This document shows positions 1 through 10,024 of a stretch of 64,000 nucleotides of DNA, piece by piece. Both the position numbers and the translations under genes were made by a program. Location of the stretch: positions 868,001-932,000 of the forward strand of contig KE546976.1 of NCBI GenBank assembly GCA_000442125.1, in the 5' to 3' direction. Numbering within the stretch: the first letter of the stretch is position 1; each line of letters opens with the position of its first letter. The notes under the pieces are model-generated. The model did not search any database. It saw only the letters and a program-made list of their open reading frames with translations, and was not told the origin of the DNA. This DNA comes from Opeltia flavorubescens. Taxonomy: Eukaryota; Ascomycota; Lecanoromycetes; Teloschistales; Teloschistaceae.

Positions 1-162
1 AAGAAGAATGCATTGAGTGGTTCAAAGCCGGTACTCAAGGATGCGCCGAAAAGACCAATGAGCGAGGCCGAACGGATCATGAGAGAAGAAATTGAGCGGA
101 AACGACTTCGAGAGGCGAACGGCTTTTCTGGACTGAATGTGAAAAGGCAGAAGACTTCATGA
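1..162 (+). CDS. C-terminal end of an unidentified protein (5' cut by window edge)
   Basis: An open frame runs from the first base to a TGA at 160-162 and gives the last 53 residues of a protein. The piece is rich in Lys, Arg and Glu (for example SEAERIMREEIERKRLRE) and ends in a basic tail (VKRQKTS), which suggests a nuclear protein with a short charged helix near its C-terminus. Nothing in this fragment is enough to name a family. Its reading direction converges on CBF5. The call as coding rests on the composition and uninterrupted frame; it could be confirmed only with sequence to the left of the window. Confidence 0.5.
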   Translation, partial: KKNALSGSKPVLKDAPKRPMSEAERIMREEIERKRLREANGFSGLNVKRQKTS

Positions 163-536
163 CCCCTTATCAACTCGAACGACTTTTTTTATGACCGAGT
201 ATGCCGCTGCTTATTGAACATTTAGCATGGCGTTGGGGGAGCAGGGCACGAATATCTTGATACCCCGGAAGCAGCATAAAAGCGAATCTCACGGCAATCA
301 GAATGTAGATGATTTCTTCATTTTCAATACTCTTGCTTTGACCTCTCTTATCAAAAAGGTACTTATTTATGCAAGTTCGTATATCCTAGCGACATATCCT
401 GCCATGCCAGCACTAGTCCTCAATATCCTTCGATCCTGAACGTTCGTCGCAAGCAGCAATCAGGACTGACAAAGCCCTACAATGTCCACCCAGGCATAGT
501 ATACATTTTTGATGGAATGCAGCCACTTTTTCGGTT
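163..536. other. convergent intergenic region
   Basis: These 374 bases separate the end of the unknown left-edge gene from the end of CBF5, which is on the other strand. They should hold the two 3' untranslated regions. I see only short chance reading frames and no RNA gene or repeat. Confidence 0.5.
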
Positions 537-2165
537 TTACTCACTATCTTCGCCCTCATCCTTCTTTCCCTTTCTCTTCTCCTTCTTCTCCTTCTTCTTT
601 CGCTTGCGTTCCGCTCTCTCCTCTGGTGTCTCCCCGTCATGCCGCTTTCTCTTTTTGGATTCTCCACTTTCTAAAGGAGGCGCGGTTTGAGCTTCTGGGT
701 CGTTTTGCGCTCCACTAGATGCCGGTTCGGCGTCAGCTTCCACAGTCGGTGCTGGTGGTATCTCTAGCCTTGGAGCTGCCGGTGCAATGGTCGCATTTTC
801 TTGCGGAGCGCTAAAGTCAGTGTACTCAGCGTTCCATTTCGCAGGCGTTGCTTCATTCGGTCTTCCATATTTCTGTTCTAGATTAGCTTGCTTATTGGAC
901 TGGATTGGAAAAGTACAAAGGCGTACATCGAGTTTCCCATCTGTTTTCATCTTTTTCTTCTCGAGCGCTACCGGACCCAAACCCCATCTCCTCGGGTATA
1001 GATCTCGTTCCATAATGCATCGTTTGACCTTAGCGACCACACCATGATCGCAAGATGATAGCTCGACCGTCGACATCTGTGCAATGCCTAGCGCAATGGC
1101 TTCTCCTTTTGTAGTCATCAAGACCACTTCCTCGTGGACCTCGATCCCAGTCTCTGTCCACTGGGTTAGCACAGACGTGCCATGAAGACTTCAGGGATCT
1201 CACCGTATCTGAGTAATCCAGGTATCATCAATTTTGCGCCGTAACAAACGGCGTTGACCGCACTGTCCTTTACTACTATCCTTTTGTATGTTGTGAGTAG
1301 GCTTTCGAGCGGCCTTATTACTTTCCGTAGGTATGCTTCGTCGCGGGTGTTGTCATGCATCCATTGTGCATCCAGGACATCGTGCAGCGTGACCATACCA
1401 TCCTGCTCGTCCATAGCACCACTCCGCACTCTTCTGAGCTCCTGCATGTGCGCGCCGACCCCCAGAAGAAGACCCAGGTGTACACAAAGAGTTCGGATGT
1501 AGGTCCCAGCTTCGCAGCTAACCCAGAAGACTCCAAGATGCCTATCATTGTCGAACTCATAGAGCTTACTCTCGTGTATGGTGCGTATTCGCAATTGTCG
1601 TTTCACTGCGGAGATCAGTGGTGGCCGCTGGAACAAAGCTCCGGTAAGTGTCTCCAATGCTCGCGCCAGTTGCGCCTCGCCGCCTGGAAGTTTGTCGTGT
1701 AATCGTATGACGCAGACATACTCTTTTCCGGCGCCTTGCTGGGATTTGACCAAACGTGTCGCTCGATCGAGACACACGATGAGACATCCTGTAACCTTGG
1801 GATCCAAAGTGCCACTGTGTCCAGTCTTTTCTATCCTTCAATACGATTAGCAGCAGGCATGCAGTCAAAGCAATGGCAGTCTACCTTAACATGCGCTTAA
1901 CCCATGCCACGACTTCATGGCTCGAGGGATTCGAAGGTTTGTCAAGGTTGATGACGCCAGAGCTGATGAAGGATTTGAGATCACGTTTCAGAGGAGTGCA
2001 GCCCACAGGAATAGGAGTGAAATGTCCGGTGCGGACAAGGAGGCTGCTGTAATTTTTGAGGAGCAAAGGCCAATCACTGGTGTCGACAGCTGGGGTTGAA
2101 GCTTGGGGTTTGATTGTGTATTTCTCCTCCTCCTCCTCTGGCACCTTCGCGACTGCCGTATCCAT
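537..2165 (-). CDS. CBF5: H/ACA snoRNP pseudouridine synthase Cbf5 (dyskerin)
   Basis: Catalytic subunit of H/ACA snoRNPs, which convert uridine to pseudouridine in rRNA and act in the nucleolus. Three exons (2165-1885, 1835-1204, 1153-537) give 509 residues. The introns are 49 and 50 nt; the second has a CTAAC branch site, and the joins restore the conserved segments [14 protein letters not shown] and [14 protein letters not shown]. The TruB catalytic Asp lies in GTLDPK, and the N-terminal dyskerin-like segment ([10 protein letters not shown]) comes before it. A PUA domain follows ([11 protein letters not shown] through GIAQMS), then an extended basic tail full of KKEKK repeats, as in yeast Cbf5 and human dyskerin. 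The start is the ATG at 2165; the frame is open a little further upstream but holds no ATG before a stop. Identity is certain; the exact first residue is less so. Confidence 0.96.
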
Positions 2166-2451
2166 CTCCAATTGCTCGCCAGAATAGAACCTTGTGTGTG
2201 GCAGGAGCGTTCACGGAGAGGTCGGTAGGGTTGCACTTGCCGAAAATTTGTTGTAGTGCGAGCTTGAGCTTGTGCGGGCTAAACTCTATTGGGACTGCAC
2301 CCAAGCCAGAGACTTGGTTCAAAGTATTCTTCCACAGCAAAGCAGGATATATTTTGGGTGAGGTAATTGATCATCTTCACATTTCCGAGACGCCTAGGAA
2401 CTATCATATTCTACATTGTAACGCTATTATGCACCGCGTGTCTCCAATTCA

Positions 2452-3775
2452 TCATTCACCTCCCAAACGACGCCCTTGTCCCCTAGTGCTCCAAGGGCTG
2501 GAGAATGCGGAAGAAAAGCCGCTTGCCGGTCGCGGAGGTGGTTGAGCTTGAGATGCGTAGGCGGTGCCATACCCTTTCCGTTGCGCTCGCTGGTCTTTTC
2601 CTCCAAACCATCTTCTGAGGAATGCTGGCGTTTGAAGGTAGTTTCTTCCTCCACCAAAGGTGGGATAAAGACGAGTTGCAAAGTCGTAGAAGTGAGCTGC
2701 AACAATTCCAGTTCCTTGAAATATCATTGCCTTCGGACCGCCGATGACCAAAGCCGCCAACAATAAAACCCATGGAAGCCATTTCGCCTCCAGCTGTACC
2801 ACAAAAAAATTGACCTTTTTACGTCTGTTGTCTTGTGAGTATGTGTATGCGAGTGCCAGGATCATCGCTGAAGGCGTCAGTGTTCTGAGACGAAGGATCA
2901 AGGGGGTTTGTTTGTATGCCATACGTCCAATAAAGGTATTCTCATGCAACAGACCGCCAGCCAGCGCCTGATCCCTAATCAGCATCCATCTGGACTCATC
3001 GCCAAGCGCGTTAAGCAGGCTTTAAGCAGAATTCGAGAAAGCTAGGGGGAAAAGAACAATATGTAGGAAGCGAAAACCACCGAGCGCAAATTTCCAAGGA
3101 TCACGTTGGCTATTCTCAAAATGACGCTTCCACCATGCTTGCACCGCACGAAGGCCTTTTGGATTGATTGCGAATGACAGGCCAGCGTGAAGGAACAAGG
3201 GTAATCTTCCTCGTTACCAGGAAGCGCTCCAGCTATAGACTGGCTGAGCGGGCAGACATGCGAGGTTTCTTAATGAGCATGGGAAGGCTATCACTGATAG
3301 TGAGAGTAACAAGAGGAAAACGAAGAATCCTTCGAGGACCTACCATAATCTGGATTCCGAGGATTAAGACGTAGAAGAAGAAATCTCCTGGCTGAGTGAA
3401 ACGTGGTGATTCACGCTCAAGATTACTAGAATATGTCCATACTAAACGGAATTAGTCCCCGTGTTTTCAATTGGAACCAATCATGCTTACAAAAGTACGT
3501 ATCGTAGAGGACCGACCAATCCGGACCAGTGATACAGAACGAGGAGAAGATTCGCCATATCTCAGGTACTGGCAACTTGAAGATCCAGGGTATGTGGAAG
3601 ATGAACCGTACGCCGTTGATCATTTGGCCATAGATCATACACGAAAGGATCAACGTCACTGCTGTCCAAGTCCTACTCATTAGCATCAGACATGACCCAT
3701 TAAAGACTACCTGCAATAGTGCTGGGGATGTTTGGCTTACCTAGCAACCGGCGGAGCTGACCAAAAATCGTCCAT
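2452..3775 (-). CDS. Derlin family ER membrane protein (Der1/Dfm1-like)
   Basis: Rhomboid-like pseudoprotease of the ER membrane that takes part in ER-associated degradation of misfolded proteins. Five exons (3775-3741, 3672-3491, 3441-3344, 2967-2925, 2867-2452) give 257 residues with the frame kept at every join. The N-terminus MDDFWSAPPVARTWTA, the ITGPDWSVLYDTYFLWTYSS segment and ERESPRFTQPGDF are classic Derlin features. They are followed by GGLLHENTFIGPMILALAYT, SQDNRRKKVNFF, and an amphipathic region ending in FGGGRNYLQTPAFLRRWFG. Several hydrophobic segments fit the multi-spanning fold. The C-terminal tail is Pro/Ser-rich and ends GQGRRLGGE. Introns 1, 2 and 4 are 49-68 nt, but intron 3 is 376 nt, the longest I inferred in the window. 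Whether it is orthologous to Der1 or Dfm1 is not settled here. It is divergent from FYV10. Confidence 0.9.
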
Positions 3776-4136
3776 TTCTAAATGGCTAGTACCGCAAACC
3801 TCACAGGATCAAGTATTTAGAGGAACAAGAAAAGCTTTCCAAGGTGAAGCTTTGGAAATCTTAGTAGGAGAATCCTGACCGATGTGTCAATTGTGGCTTT
3901 TGTTACTAGCGCTCAGCCTTGCAACCGAGGCGTCGGCCCCGAAGGGCCCGTGATAGACAGTTATCTTAGCCCAACAACAGTTTAGGTCACACTTGACAGA
4001 TAAACGATGATTGTCCAGAGGATCTGTTCGAGCATGACTTCAGTACTGGCACCTCATAAGATTCATTTGGCAACTAGATGAACCATTTACTGTTTTCAGT
4101 CCATTTTTGTATCAAGATGAACATTTAGACCAACCA
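3776..4136. promoter_or_regulatory. divergent promoter region, Derlin / FYV10
   Basis: These 361 bases lie between the start codons of the Derlin gene (left) and FYV10 (right), so they must carry both 5' leaders and promoters. I see no strong named motif. The shared region is inferred from gene orientation only. Confidence 0.5.
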
Positions 4137-5466
4137 ATGATGGCTGAACTCACGTCGACAAAGCTCAACCCGGAAAGTCATCTGCTCCTCGATCAACCCC
4201 TTCTTCGCCTTCCTGCCGAGCTGTCCCGCAAGAACTTTAAGTTAGCAGCCCTTCATGTCGAACATGACAAGAAGCTTCTTTTGGGAGCTCTCAGAACCAC
4301 GGCCAATGATTCACTAGCCGGAAAGAAGACTCCTTCCCAAGTTCTCGACTCTCTTGATAATATGATTAATCGGATGAAGAATCTGAAGCGGAAGATGGAA
4401 GGCTTTCATGAAGAAGAGAAAACGATATATCGACAGACAAGGAAGCGGTTGGAGCATCTTAACGACCTATACCAGATCCCCAGCTTGGCTGATGTCAAAT
4501 ACGACGAGTGGTCTAGGATCCGACTGAATCGGCTGATGGTCGACTATCTGCTGAGAAGCGGCTATGGGGAGAGTGCAACGGCACTGGCAAAGGAGAAACA
4601 GATTGAGGACCTGGTAGATATCAATGTCTTTGTCCAATGTCACAAGGTTGAGGAGAGTTTGAGAAGGGAAAGCACGCACGAATGTCTAGCATGGTGTCTA
4701 GAGCATCGAGAGTTGACGAGAAAGACAAATGTGAGCACTCTTGAAAATATTGCACTGCCATTCATTATCGTTCTTTAGCGCTAATCGATAGTAAAACAGA
4801 GTTCGCTGGAGTTTGAGCTCAGATTACAACAGTTCATCGAGCTTCGACGGCGAGGTCATCTTTCAGAAGCGAAACAACATGCGCAGAAGTATATTTCATC
4901 CAACACAGACTTGAAAACCCCAGAGGTGCGCCGCGCAGCAGGCTTACTCGCGTACCCCCCCGGGACAAGAATGGAGCCGTACAGAGTAAGATATCCCATA
5001 AAGACGAATCACTAGCTCATGGACTGATCGTATCAAGACCATGTACTCAAAGTCTCGTTGGGACTTCCTTTCCAAACTTTTCGTCAAGACTCACCATGAA
5101 CTCTTCTCTCTTCCTGGCCGGCCTTTGATGCACATCGCACTATCCGCTGGACTTTCAGCGCTCAAGACACCTTCGTGTCATTCCAAGTATGCTAGTAGTA
5201 GCTCCAATGCAAGCTCTACTACGACGACCGTCTGCCCGATATGCTCGACAGAATTGAATGAGCTCGCTCGAAATCTCCGTCATGTTCAGCACAATAAGAG
5301 CAGTGTCGAGCATGACCCGATTGTCTTGCCGAATGGTAGAGTGTATGGCCGTGAACGACTACTTGATATGAGCGCCAAGGTTGGTTTGGAGGAAGGAAAG
5401 GTCAAAGATCCGACCACCTCGGAAGTCTTTGACGCTTCGGAGATCCGGAAAGTCTTCATATCTTGA
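4137..5466 (+). CDS. FYV10: GID/CTLH E3 ubiquitin ligase subunit Fyv10 (Gid9, MAEA)
   Basis: RING-like subunit of the GID/CTLH ubiquitin ligase, which in yeast marks gluconeogenic enzymes for degradation when glucose returns. Exons 4137-4730, 4800-4985 and 5038-5466 give 402 residues; the introns are 69 and 52 nt. A LisH motif (RLNRLMVDYLLRSGYGESA, about residues 140-170) is followed by CTLH and CRA helices (CHKVEESLRRESTHECLAW onward). The C-terminus carries a degenerate RING-type zinc element beginning VCPICSTELNELARNL and containing HDPIVLPNGRVYG. ATG codons at 4137 and 4140 are both possible starts; MAELTSTKLN from the second matches the usual fungal beginning. The splice after RKTN is supported by the continuation SSLEFELRLQQF. 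Assignment is strong; the substrate set in this fungus is inference. Confidence 0.95.
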
Positions 5467-5573
5467 AGCACTCGAGTTCTTCGTGTGATACGAACGCTTT
5501 TGTCAAGCATAGCGTCGGCGTTTCTTGTTCGTATAATTCTGTTGGTGTAGCAAATGATAATTACGAAACTCCG

Positions 5574-6642
5574 TCAATCATTTTCATCCGAATCACTAGA
5601 TCCATCTCTTCTTTTCGTTTGCTTTTTTAGCGGCGCTCGAGTCCCTTCCTCATCCCTCGTCTCAAATATATAGGTCCTTGCGTCTCTGTTCTCTCCTTTC
5701 CATCCCCCACCACCCTCGATATTACCGAGTGTCCGAGCATGCTTATAACCCGGATAGGCTTCTGCTTGAAACTTGAAGCTCCGCCCTACCTTCAGCCCAG
5801 CATGTCGGGCTAAATCTCGAATGTTCCAGAGTGAATATGGTTCGCCTTCGAAGATGGTGACGACGATAGTGCCCTCAGGCGCAAGAAGCGGAATGGCCGC
5901 TTTGAAAAATTTCACTAGAAGCTCTAGGAATTCGTCAATCCAGTCGATCATTCGTACTTTTTGGTCGCCAGATTATCTGCTACAGATAAAAATGAGACGG
6001 GAAGTAATATGCGTACCTTGATTGTACCTCGCTTGCCGATTAACATCCTTTGTCAACCCACCAACATGCGGGAAATTGAATATCACCCGATTAAACCCAC
6101 CCTTCCTTATTAATTTTCCTCCTCCTGCTGACCCTCCTTTGCCCAGCTTTGTGGCATCGACGCCGTACAAGATGTTCAATTCAGTGAACTCATTTTCGCG
6201 AGCAGAGTCCTCAAGGTCACGGATGTATTCCGTTGACTGTGGATACTTTTCCGCAAGCATCACAGCAGAATCATAGCATGTCGCTATCTAGATAAATTTC
6301 CGAGTTAGCATTTCCACAAGAAGTAAACCGAAAGAGAGTGCATACGTCTCGGAGCACTTTAGGTAGGGCTTTTTAGGAATACATCGCTTGAACATTACTT
6401 ACGAGAGACTGACAACTGTGGTGGGTGAAGAGAGAATGGGTGAACGAGAAATCGCCCTCGCCAACGAGCAAGATGCGGTCGGCGGGATCAAAGGGGATTG
6501 TGACGGCCACTTGAGGACTTTGGGTTGATGGCGGGCGCGGCCGTTTAGATTGGTCGTTCTTTCGCAGCTTCTCTGATTTCATGTCCTTCTTGTACGGATG
6601 AAAAACCGGGTGGCGGATTTTCTCTTTACGTGATTTGCCCAT
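5574..6642 (-). CDS. BMT5: 25S rRNA (uridine-N3)-methyltransferase Bmt5
   Basis: SAM-dependent methyltransferase of the DUF2431 family; yeast Bmt5 makes m3U in 25S rRNA in the nucleolus. Exons 6642-6403, 6287-6017 and 5923-5574 give 286 residues. The glycine-rich SAM motif is ILLVGEGDFSFTHSL (about residues 55-70), and the family signature FNFPHVGG follows in exon 2. The second join restores RYNQELLVKFFKAAIPLLAP, and the segment AEAYPGYKHARTLGN is typical of the family. The N-terminus is very basic (MGKSRKEKIRHPVF), fitting nucleolar localisation. Introns are 115 and 93 nt, somewhat long for this window. The frame is open upstream without a better ATG, so 6642 was chosen. It is divergent from PTH1 with 276 bases between start codons. 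Confidence 0.93.
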
Positions 6643-6918
6643 CGCTAGACCAAATGATGGATAGAAGTCTGAGGCGAACCGAGTGGGCACGTCGGAGTTA
6701 TCGAATGGTTGATCCCGACTGTTCTAGAACAGCCACGTGGGAGACACAAGGGGAGTGGGAGATCTACAATACATTAGCGGCGGGTAGCTAGCCGAGCTAG
6801 CTTCCATCTTCGAACAACACCTTTAGAATTTTCCCTTTGTTCCTATTTCGTTCTTTCATTAACCTGATATCCGTGAAAATTAGTACTTAAAATTTTCATC
6901 TCGACATCTGGGCCTCCG

Positions 6919-7494
6919 ATGTCTATCCGTCCCCTTTTCATCGCCTCAATAGGAAACCCGTCCCCAGCTTACACCAATACCCTCCACTCCGCCGGGCACA
7001 CTGTCCTCACCCATCTCCGAACCTGGCTCCTTACTCCTTCCTTTACCAAGTCTCGTCCCCACGCCTCGGGCCTCCTCTCTGCTTCGGAAGATTACACACT
7101 TTGGCAATCCCCCTCCCTCATGAACGTCTCTGGGAAGCCTGTTGCCACCGCCTGGCGCACCTTCCTCTCCTCCCTGTCTTCACCAGAGGATAAACGCGCT
7201 GCGCGGCTTGTAGTGGTGCACGACGAATTGGAGTTGGCGACAGGCAAGATCAAGGTGAGGGACGGGGGTAGTGCCAGGGGGCACAATGGTTTGAAGAGCG
7301 TGATCGCGGCATTGCCGGCAGGTATGGACTTTACTAGAGTTGGAGTGGGTATTGGACGGTGCGCGAGCCGGGAGAGTAGAGACGTTGCAGCGTACGTGCT
7401 GAGGAAGATGACTCCACATGAGCTCGACGTGATGGAGGACGTGGCAGGGCAGGTGAGCGAGGTGGTCAGGGAAATTAGAAGGGGAGTAAGATGA
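6919..7494 (+). CDS. PTH1: peptidyl-tRNA hydrolase, bacterial (Pth1) type, probably mitochondrial
   Basis: Releases tRNA from peptidyl-tRNA that has dropped off ribosomes. It is a single-exon gene of 191 residues, close to the bacterial family length. The fold's first strand with the conserved Asn is ASIGNPSPAYTNT. The catalytic His follows in TLHSAGH, where bacteria have RHN. MNVSG supplies the tRNA-binding Asn, VVHDELELATGKIK the conserved Asp, and GHNGLKSV plus FTRVGVGIGR complete the signature. Eukaryotic Pth1-type enzymes usually work in mitochondria; no strong presequence is visible, so localisation is inferred from the family. The ATG at 6919 gives a complete N-terminal strand. Confidence 0.94.
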   Translation: MSIRPLFIASIGNPSPAYTNTLHSAGHTVLTHLRTWLLTPSFTKSRPHASGLLSASEDYTLWQSPSLMNVSGKPVATAWRTFLSSLSSPEDKRAARLVVVHDELELATGKIKVRDGGSARGHNGLKSVIAALPAGMDFTRVGVGIGRCASRESRDVAAYVLRKMTPHELDVMEDVAGQVSEVVREIRRGVR

Positions 7495-7911
7495 ACCAGG
7501 ATAGCAAGGTGGAATTGAGGGAATCAGGAACTACTCGCCTAACGTGTTGAGATATGATTAGAGAAAGAGCGTTCAGACCTATTTACCTACCCAACGAAAG
7601 GCCAGAGCAAATTTAGATACGGACGGCCTTTCCACCTCAGAAGAGCCCACGCTATGCAAACACAAGGCGAAATCGGACAGCCGGGAGATTTTTTCAATGG
7701 TCAACCGTCTCACCGCAAGTGGAGGCTCTACAAATCTACACTGGGGAGATTTCAAAAAACAACGCATCACGTGGAGATGTCGTGAGAACTTATTGTATTG
7801 GCGATCCTCCTTGTCTACGAACGGTCAAGATTTCCTTACTTGATTACAGCATGCTATGGTAGAAGTCTGTACAGGAAATAAAAGCTATAAAGCAAGAAAA
7901 AAAGATATTAC
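7495..7911. other. convergent intergenic region
   Basis: These 417 bases lie between the stop codons of PTH1 and the GABA transaminase gene. They should hold both 3' ends. I see no open frame of note; one RTCACRTG octamer (7766-7773) is taken as background. Confidence 0.5.
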
Positions 7912-9494
7912 TCAAGAGCTGATTAACTTCTCAGTTGCCTCGAGCAAGATATCGGCTGTCACGACCGTTAGCAGTCGCTCATAAATATGACATTCAGACT
8001 GGACATACCATGATGCTTTTGAAAGATTAACATCGGCCTTAGCCTGACGGCCCTCTCTCCGCTCCCTCCGATATTAATACCTACAGTCTTTGCGCGCCTT
8101 AAGAAGTCGTCTCGTCTGGGACTATCCCACGCTAAGAAGGTTCCTTGGCCCTTCCCTCGCAAATTTTGGATTTCGTGTGGGTACTGTTGTGCAAGTCTTT
8201 CCAGTCCCGCATACAGATATTCACCAACGTTGGCGGTATTCTCAACAAGGTTCAAGCGCTCAATTTCGTGAATTATTGCGCGGAAAAGAATTGCTCTTGC
8301 TGGATCGCCCATCCAAGTATTAAACTGGCGGTAGGGCTTGTTGGGGCGAAGGTCCGGATTACCGAAATAGTACCCGGCCGTTTGAGCTTTCTTCGAGAAG
8401 GTCACCATATCTGGCGCCTCAGTCAAATTCCAGTGGTCGTGGGCCCAGAACTTGCCCGTCGCACCAACGCCAGTCTGCACTTCATCAACAATGAAAAGTA
8501 CGCCATTACGCTTCGTAATCTCACGCAAGCCGCGGAAAAAGGCCGGTGAGGCATGATTGTCGCCGCCCTCTGACTGCACAGGCTCGATGACAACGGCGGC
8601 CACTGGATGGTGAAAGTTTCGGATGAGCTCCTCGGTCTCTGCTAGGCATCGAGCTTCTTCGGCGTTGTTCTCTTGAACGTGCTGTTCAAGAGGGTACTTC
8701 AGAAGTGGGAAAGGAGCTTGTGGCCAATCAAAAGCCGGGATGTCTAATTTGTGGATCGGCTTGCTCCGAGTAGTGGAAAGGCTGCCAAAGAGGCGACCAT
8801 GAAAGCCGGATCTAAAAGAGAGAATAGACAGATCAGGTGATCCTGGAGTTTTGTTATTCATAGCTGATGAAATTTCATCTGCAGAAAATTCTGCGTGCGG
8901 TCCTCCACGTTCCTGCCGTCTCTTCCACATGAAGGCTGCCTTGTAAGCTGTCTCATTGGCATCAGAACCAGCCATGGCGGTAAAAACTTGATTCAGACCT
9001 CGAGGAGCGACTTTCAGGACACCAGACTCCAGGATGGAGGCCCAGTCGTGCTGGGGAAAGTTGCCCAGAGCTGGGCGATTGATGATTGCACTGGCCATTT
9101 CCGGAGAAGCCGCCGCAGCGAGCAGAGCCGGATTCGAGTAGCCGACAGGTATCGAGGCAATCTGGGCATAAACATCGAGCAAAATATTTCCATCCAAATC
9201 CGCAATGTAATTTCCGAAGCTGTTTTGATAATTGGCCATCATGTTCAGGCTTCTAATATCGAAAACTCGATCTAGCTCAGCGATGGCTTTCTTTCCCTCC
9301 GGTCCAGGGATTGCAGTACGAATGTATGGTCCTCTGGGCTCGTTTGGGAAGAAGCCATGGTCAAAATGAGCTGTCTGAGGCATGGTCGTTGCTGTCACTG
9401 TCGCCGCTGGCCTTCCCGTGGAGGATATGAAACGTTTAATTGGGAGACGGGTTGAAGGCCGGAAGGCGGACTTCGTACAGAATACAAAAGCCAT
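7912..9494 (-). CDS. 4-aminobutyrate aminotransferase (GABA transaminase), mitochondrial
   Basis: PLP-dependent class-III aminotransferase that converts GABA and 2-oxoglutarate to succinic semialdehyde and glutamate, the first step of the GABA shunt (yeast UGA1, Aspergillus gatA). Exons 9494-8009 and 7955-7912 give 509 residues; the 53-nt intron has a CTAAC branch site and the join restores IFQKHHADILLEATEK. The N-terminus (MAFVFCTKSAFRPSTRLPIK...) is rich in Arg, Ser and Phe and lacks acids, as expected for a mitochondrial presequence. Cofactor motifs include TAMAGSDANETAYKAAFMW, FIVDEVQTGVGATGKFWAHD and the Schiff-base lysine context VTFSKKAQTAGYYF. A GATA-type palindrome lies about 310 bases upstream of the start, which fits nitrogen control known for this pathway in fungi. 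Confidence 0.95.
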
Positions 9495-10024
9495 GATTTC
9501 TAGCTGATGTTTCGATTTTCAATCAACTAAGATAGAATTGATTGATGACGATAGTGAAAGCAGTACAGAGTACCGTTCCCTGCACTGGCTGTCACTGTTT
9601 GGCTGTCGTGAGTACAGAGTAGAGGCAATTGAATTGTATCGGTTAAGCTTTAGGGCTCTGATGTTGCTCGGTACCGTACCCACTCTGAGCGGAGGTAATT
9701 GAGGTAATTGACGTATGTAATTTGGTGGGGTTTTCGATCCGTCCTACGTGCATATTTCTAGAATTGGGAGGGGCAGAAGCCGAGAAGCCGACATCCGACT
9801 GATAAGCTTATCCAAGAGACTAAGCGTATTGGGGCAGTCGCTGCCGATTGCCTATGCACGTACAACGGCTGTTAGGATAGAAGGAGGCACGAGTAGGCTC
9901 TTGATTTGCGAGAATGAAAAGAGCTCAACCTTGCTGTCGAGGAGCTTCTCTTGTGTGGCCTAGAAGTATGCTACTAATTCCGCGGAAATATATCCTACAC
10001 CCTAGATCCTTTTGTCAGTCCCTT
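9495..10024. promoter_or_regulatory. upstream region of GABA transaminase / 3' region of SET2
   Basis: These 530 bases hold the promoter of the GABA transaminase gene and the 3' end of SET2. Several HGATAR-like GATA motifs occur, most strikingly the palindrome at 9801-9812. A 9-base tandem duplication (GAGGTAATT twice) lies at 9692-9709. No gene is seen. Confidence 0.5.
9801..9812. promoter_or_regulatory. palindromic double GATA site (GATAAGCTTATC)
   Basis: The 12-base perfect palindrome contains two converging GATAAG sites, each with a preferred flanking base (T on one side, G on the other). AreA/NIT2-type GATA factors bind HGATAR, often as pairs. The position is 307 bases upstream of the GABA transaminase ATG, a nitrogen-catabolic gene. 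Binding is inference. Confidence 0.5.

Noticed and set aside
3288-3300. CTATCACTGATAG, similar to the core of the bacterial tet operator
   Set aside because: A short match in the intron of a fungal gene; no vector sequence or tet gene is nearby. Chance is enough.
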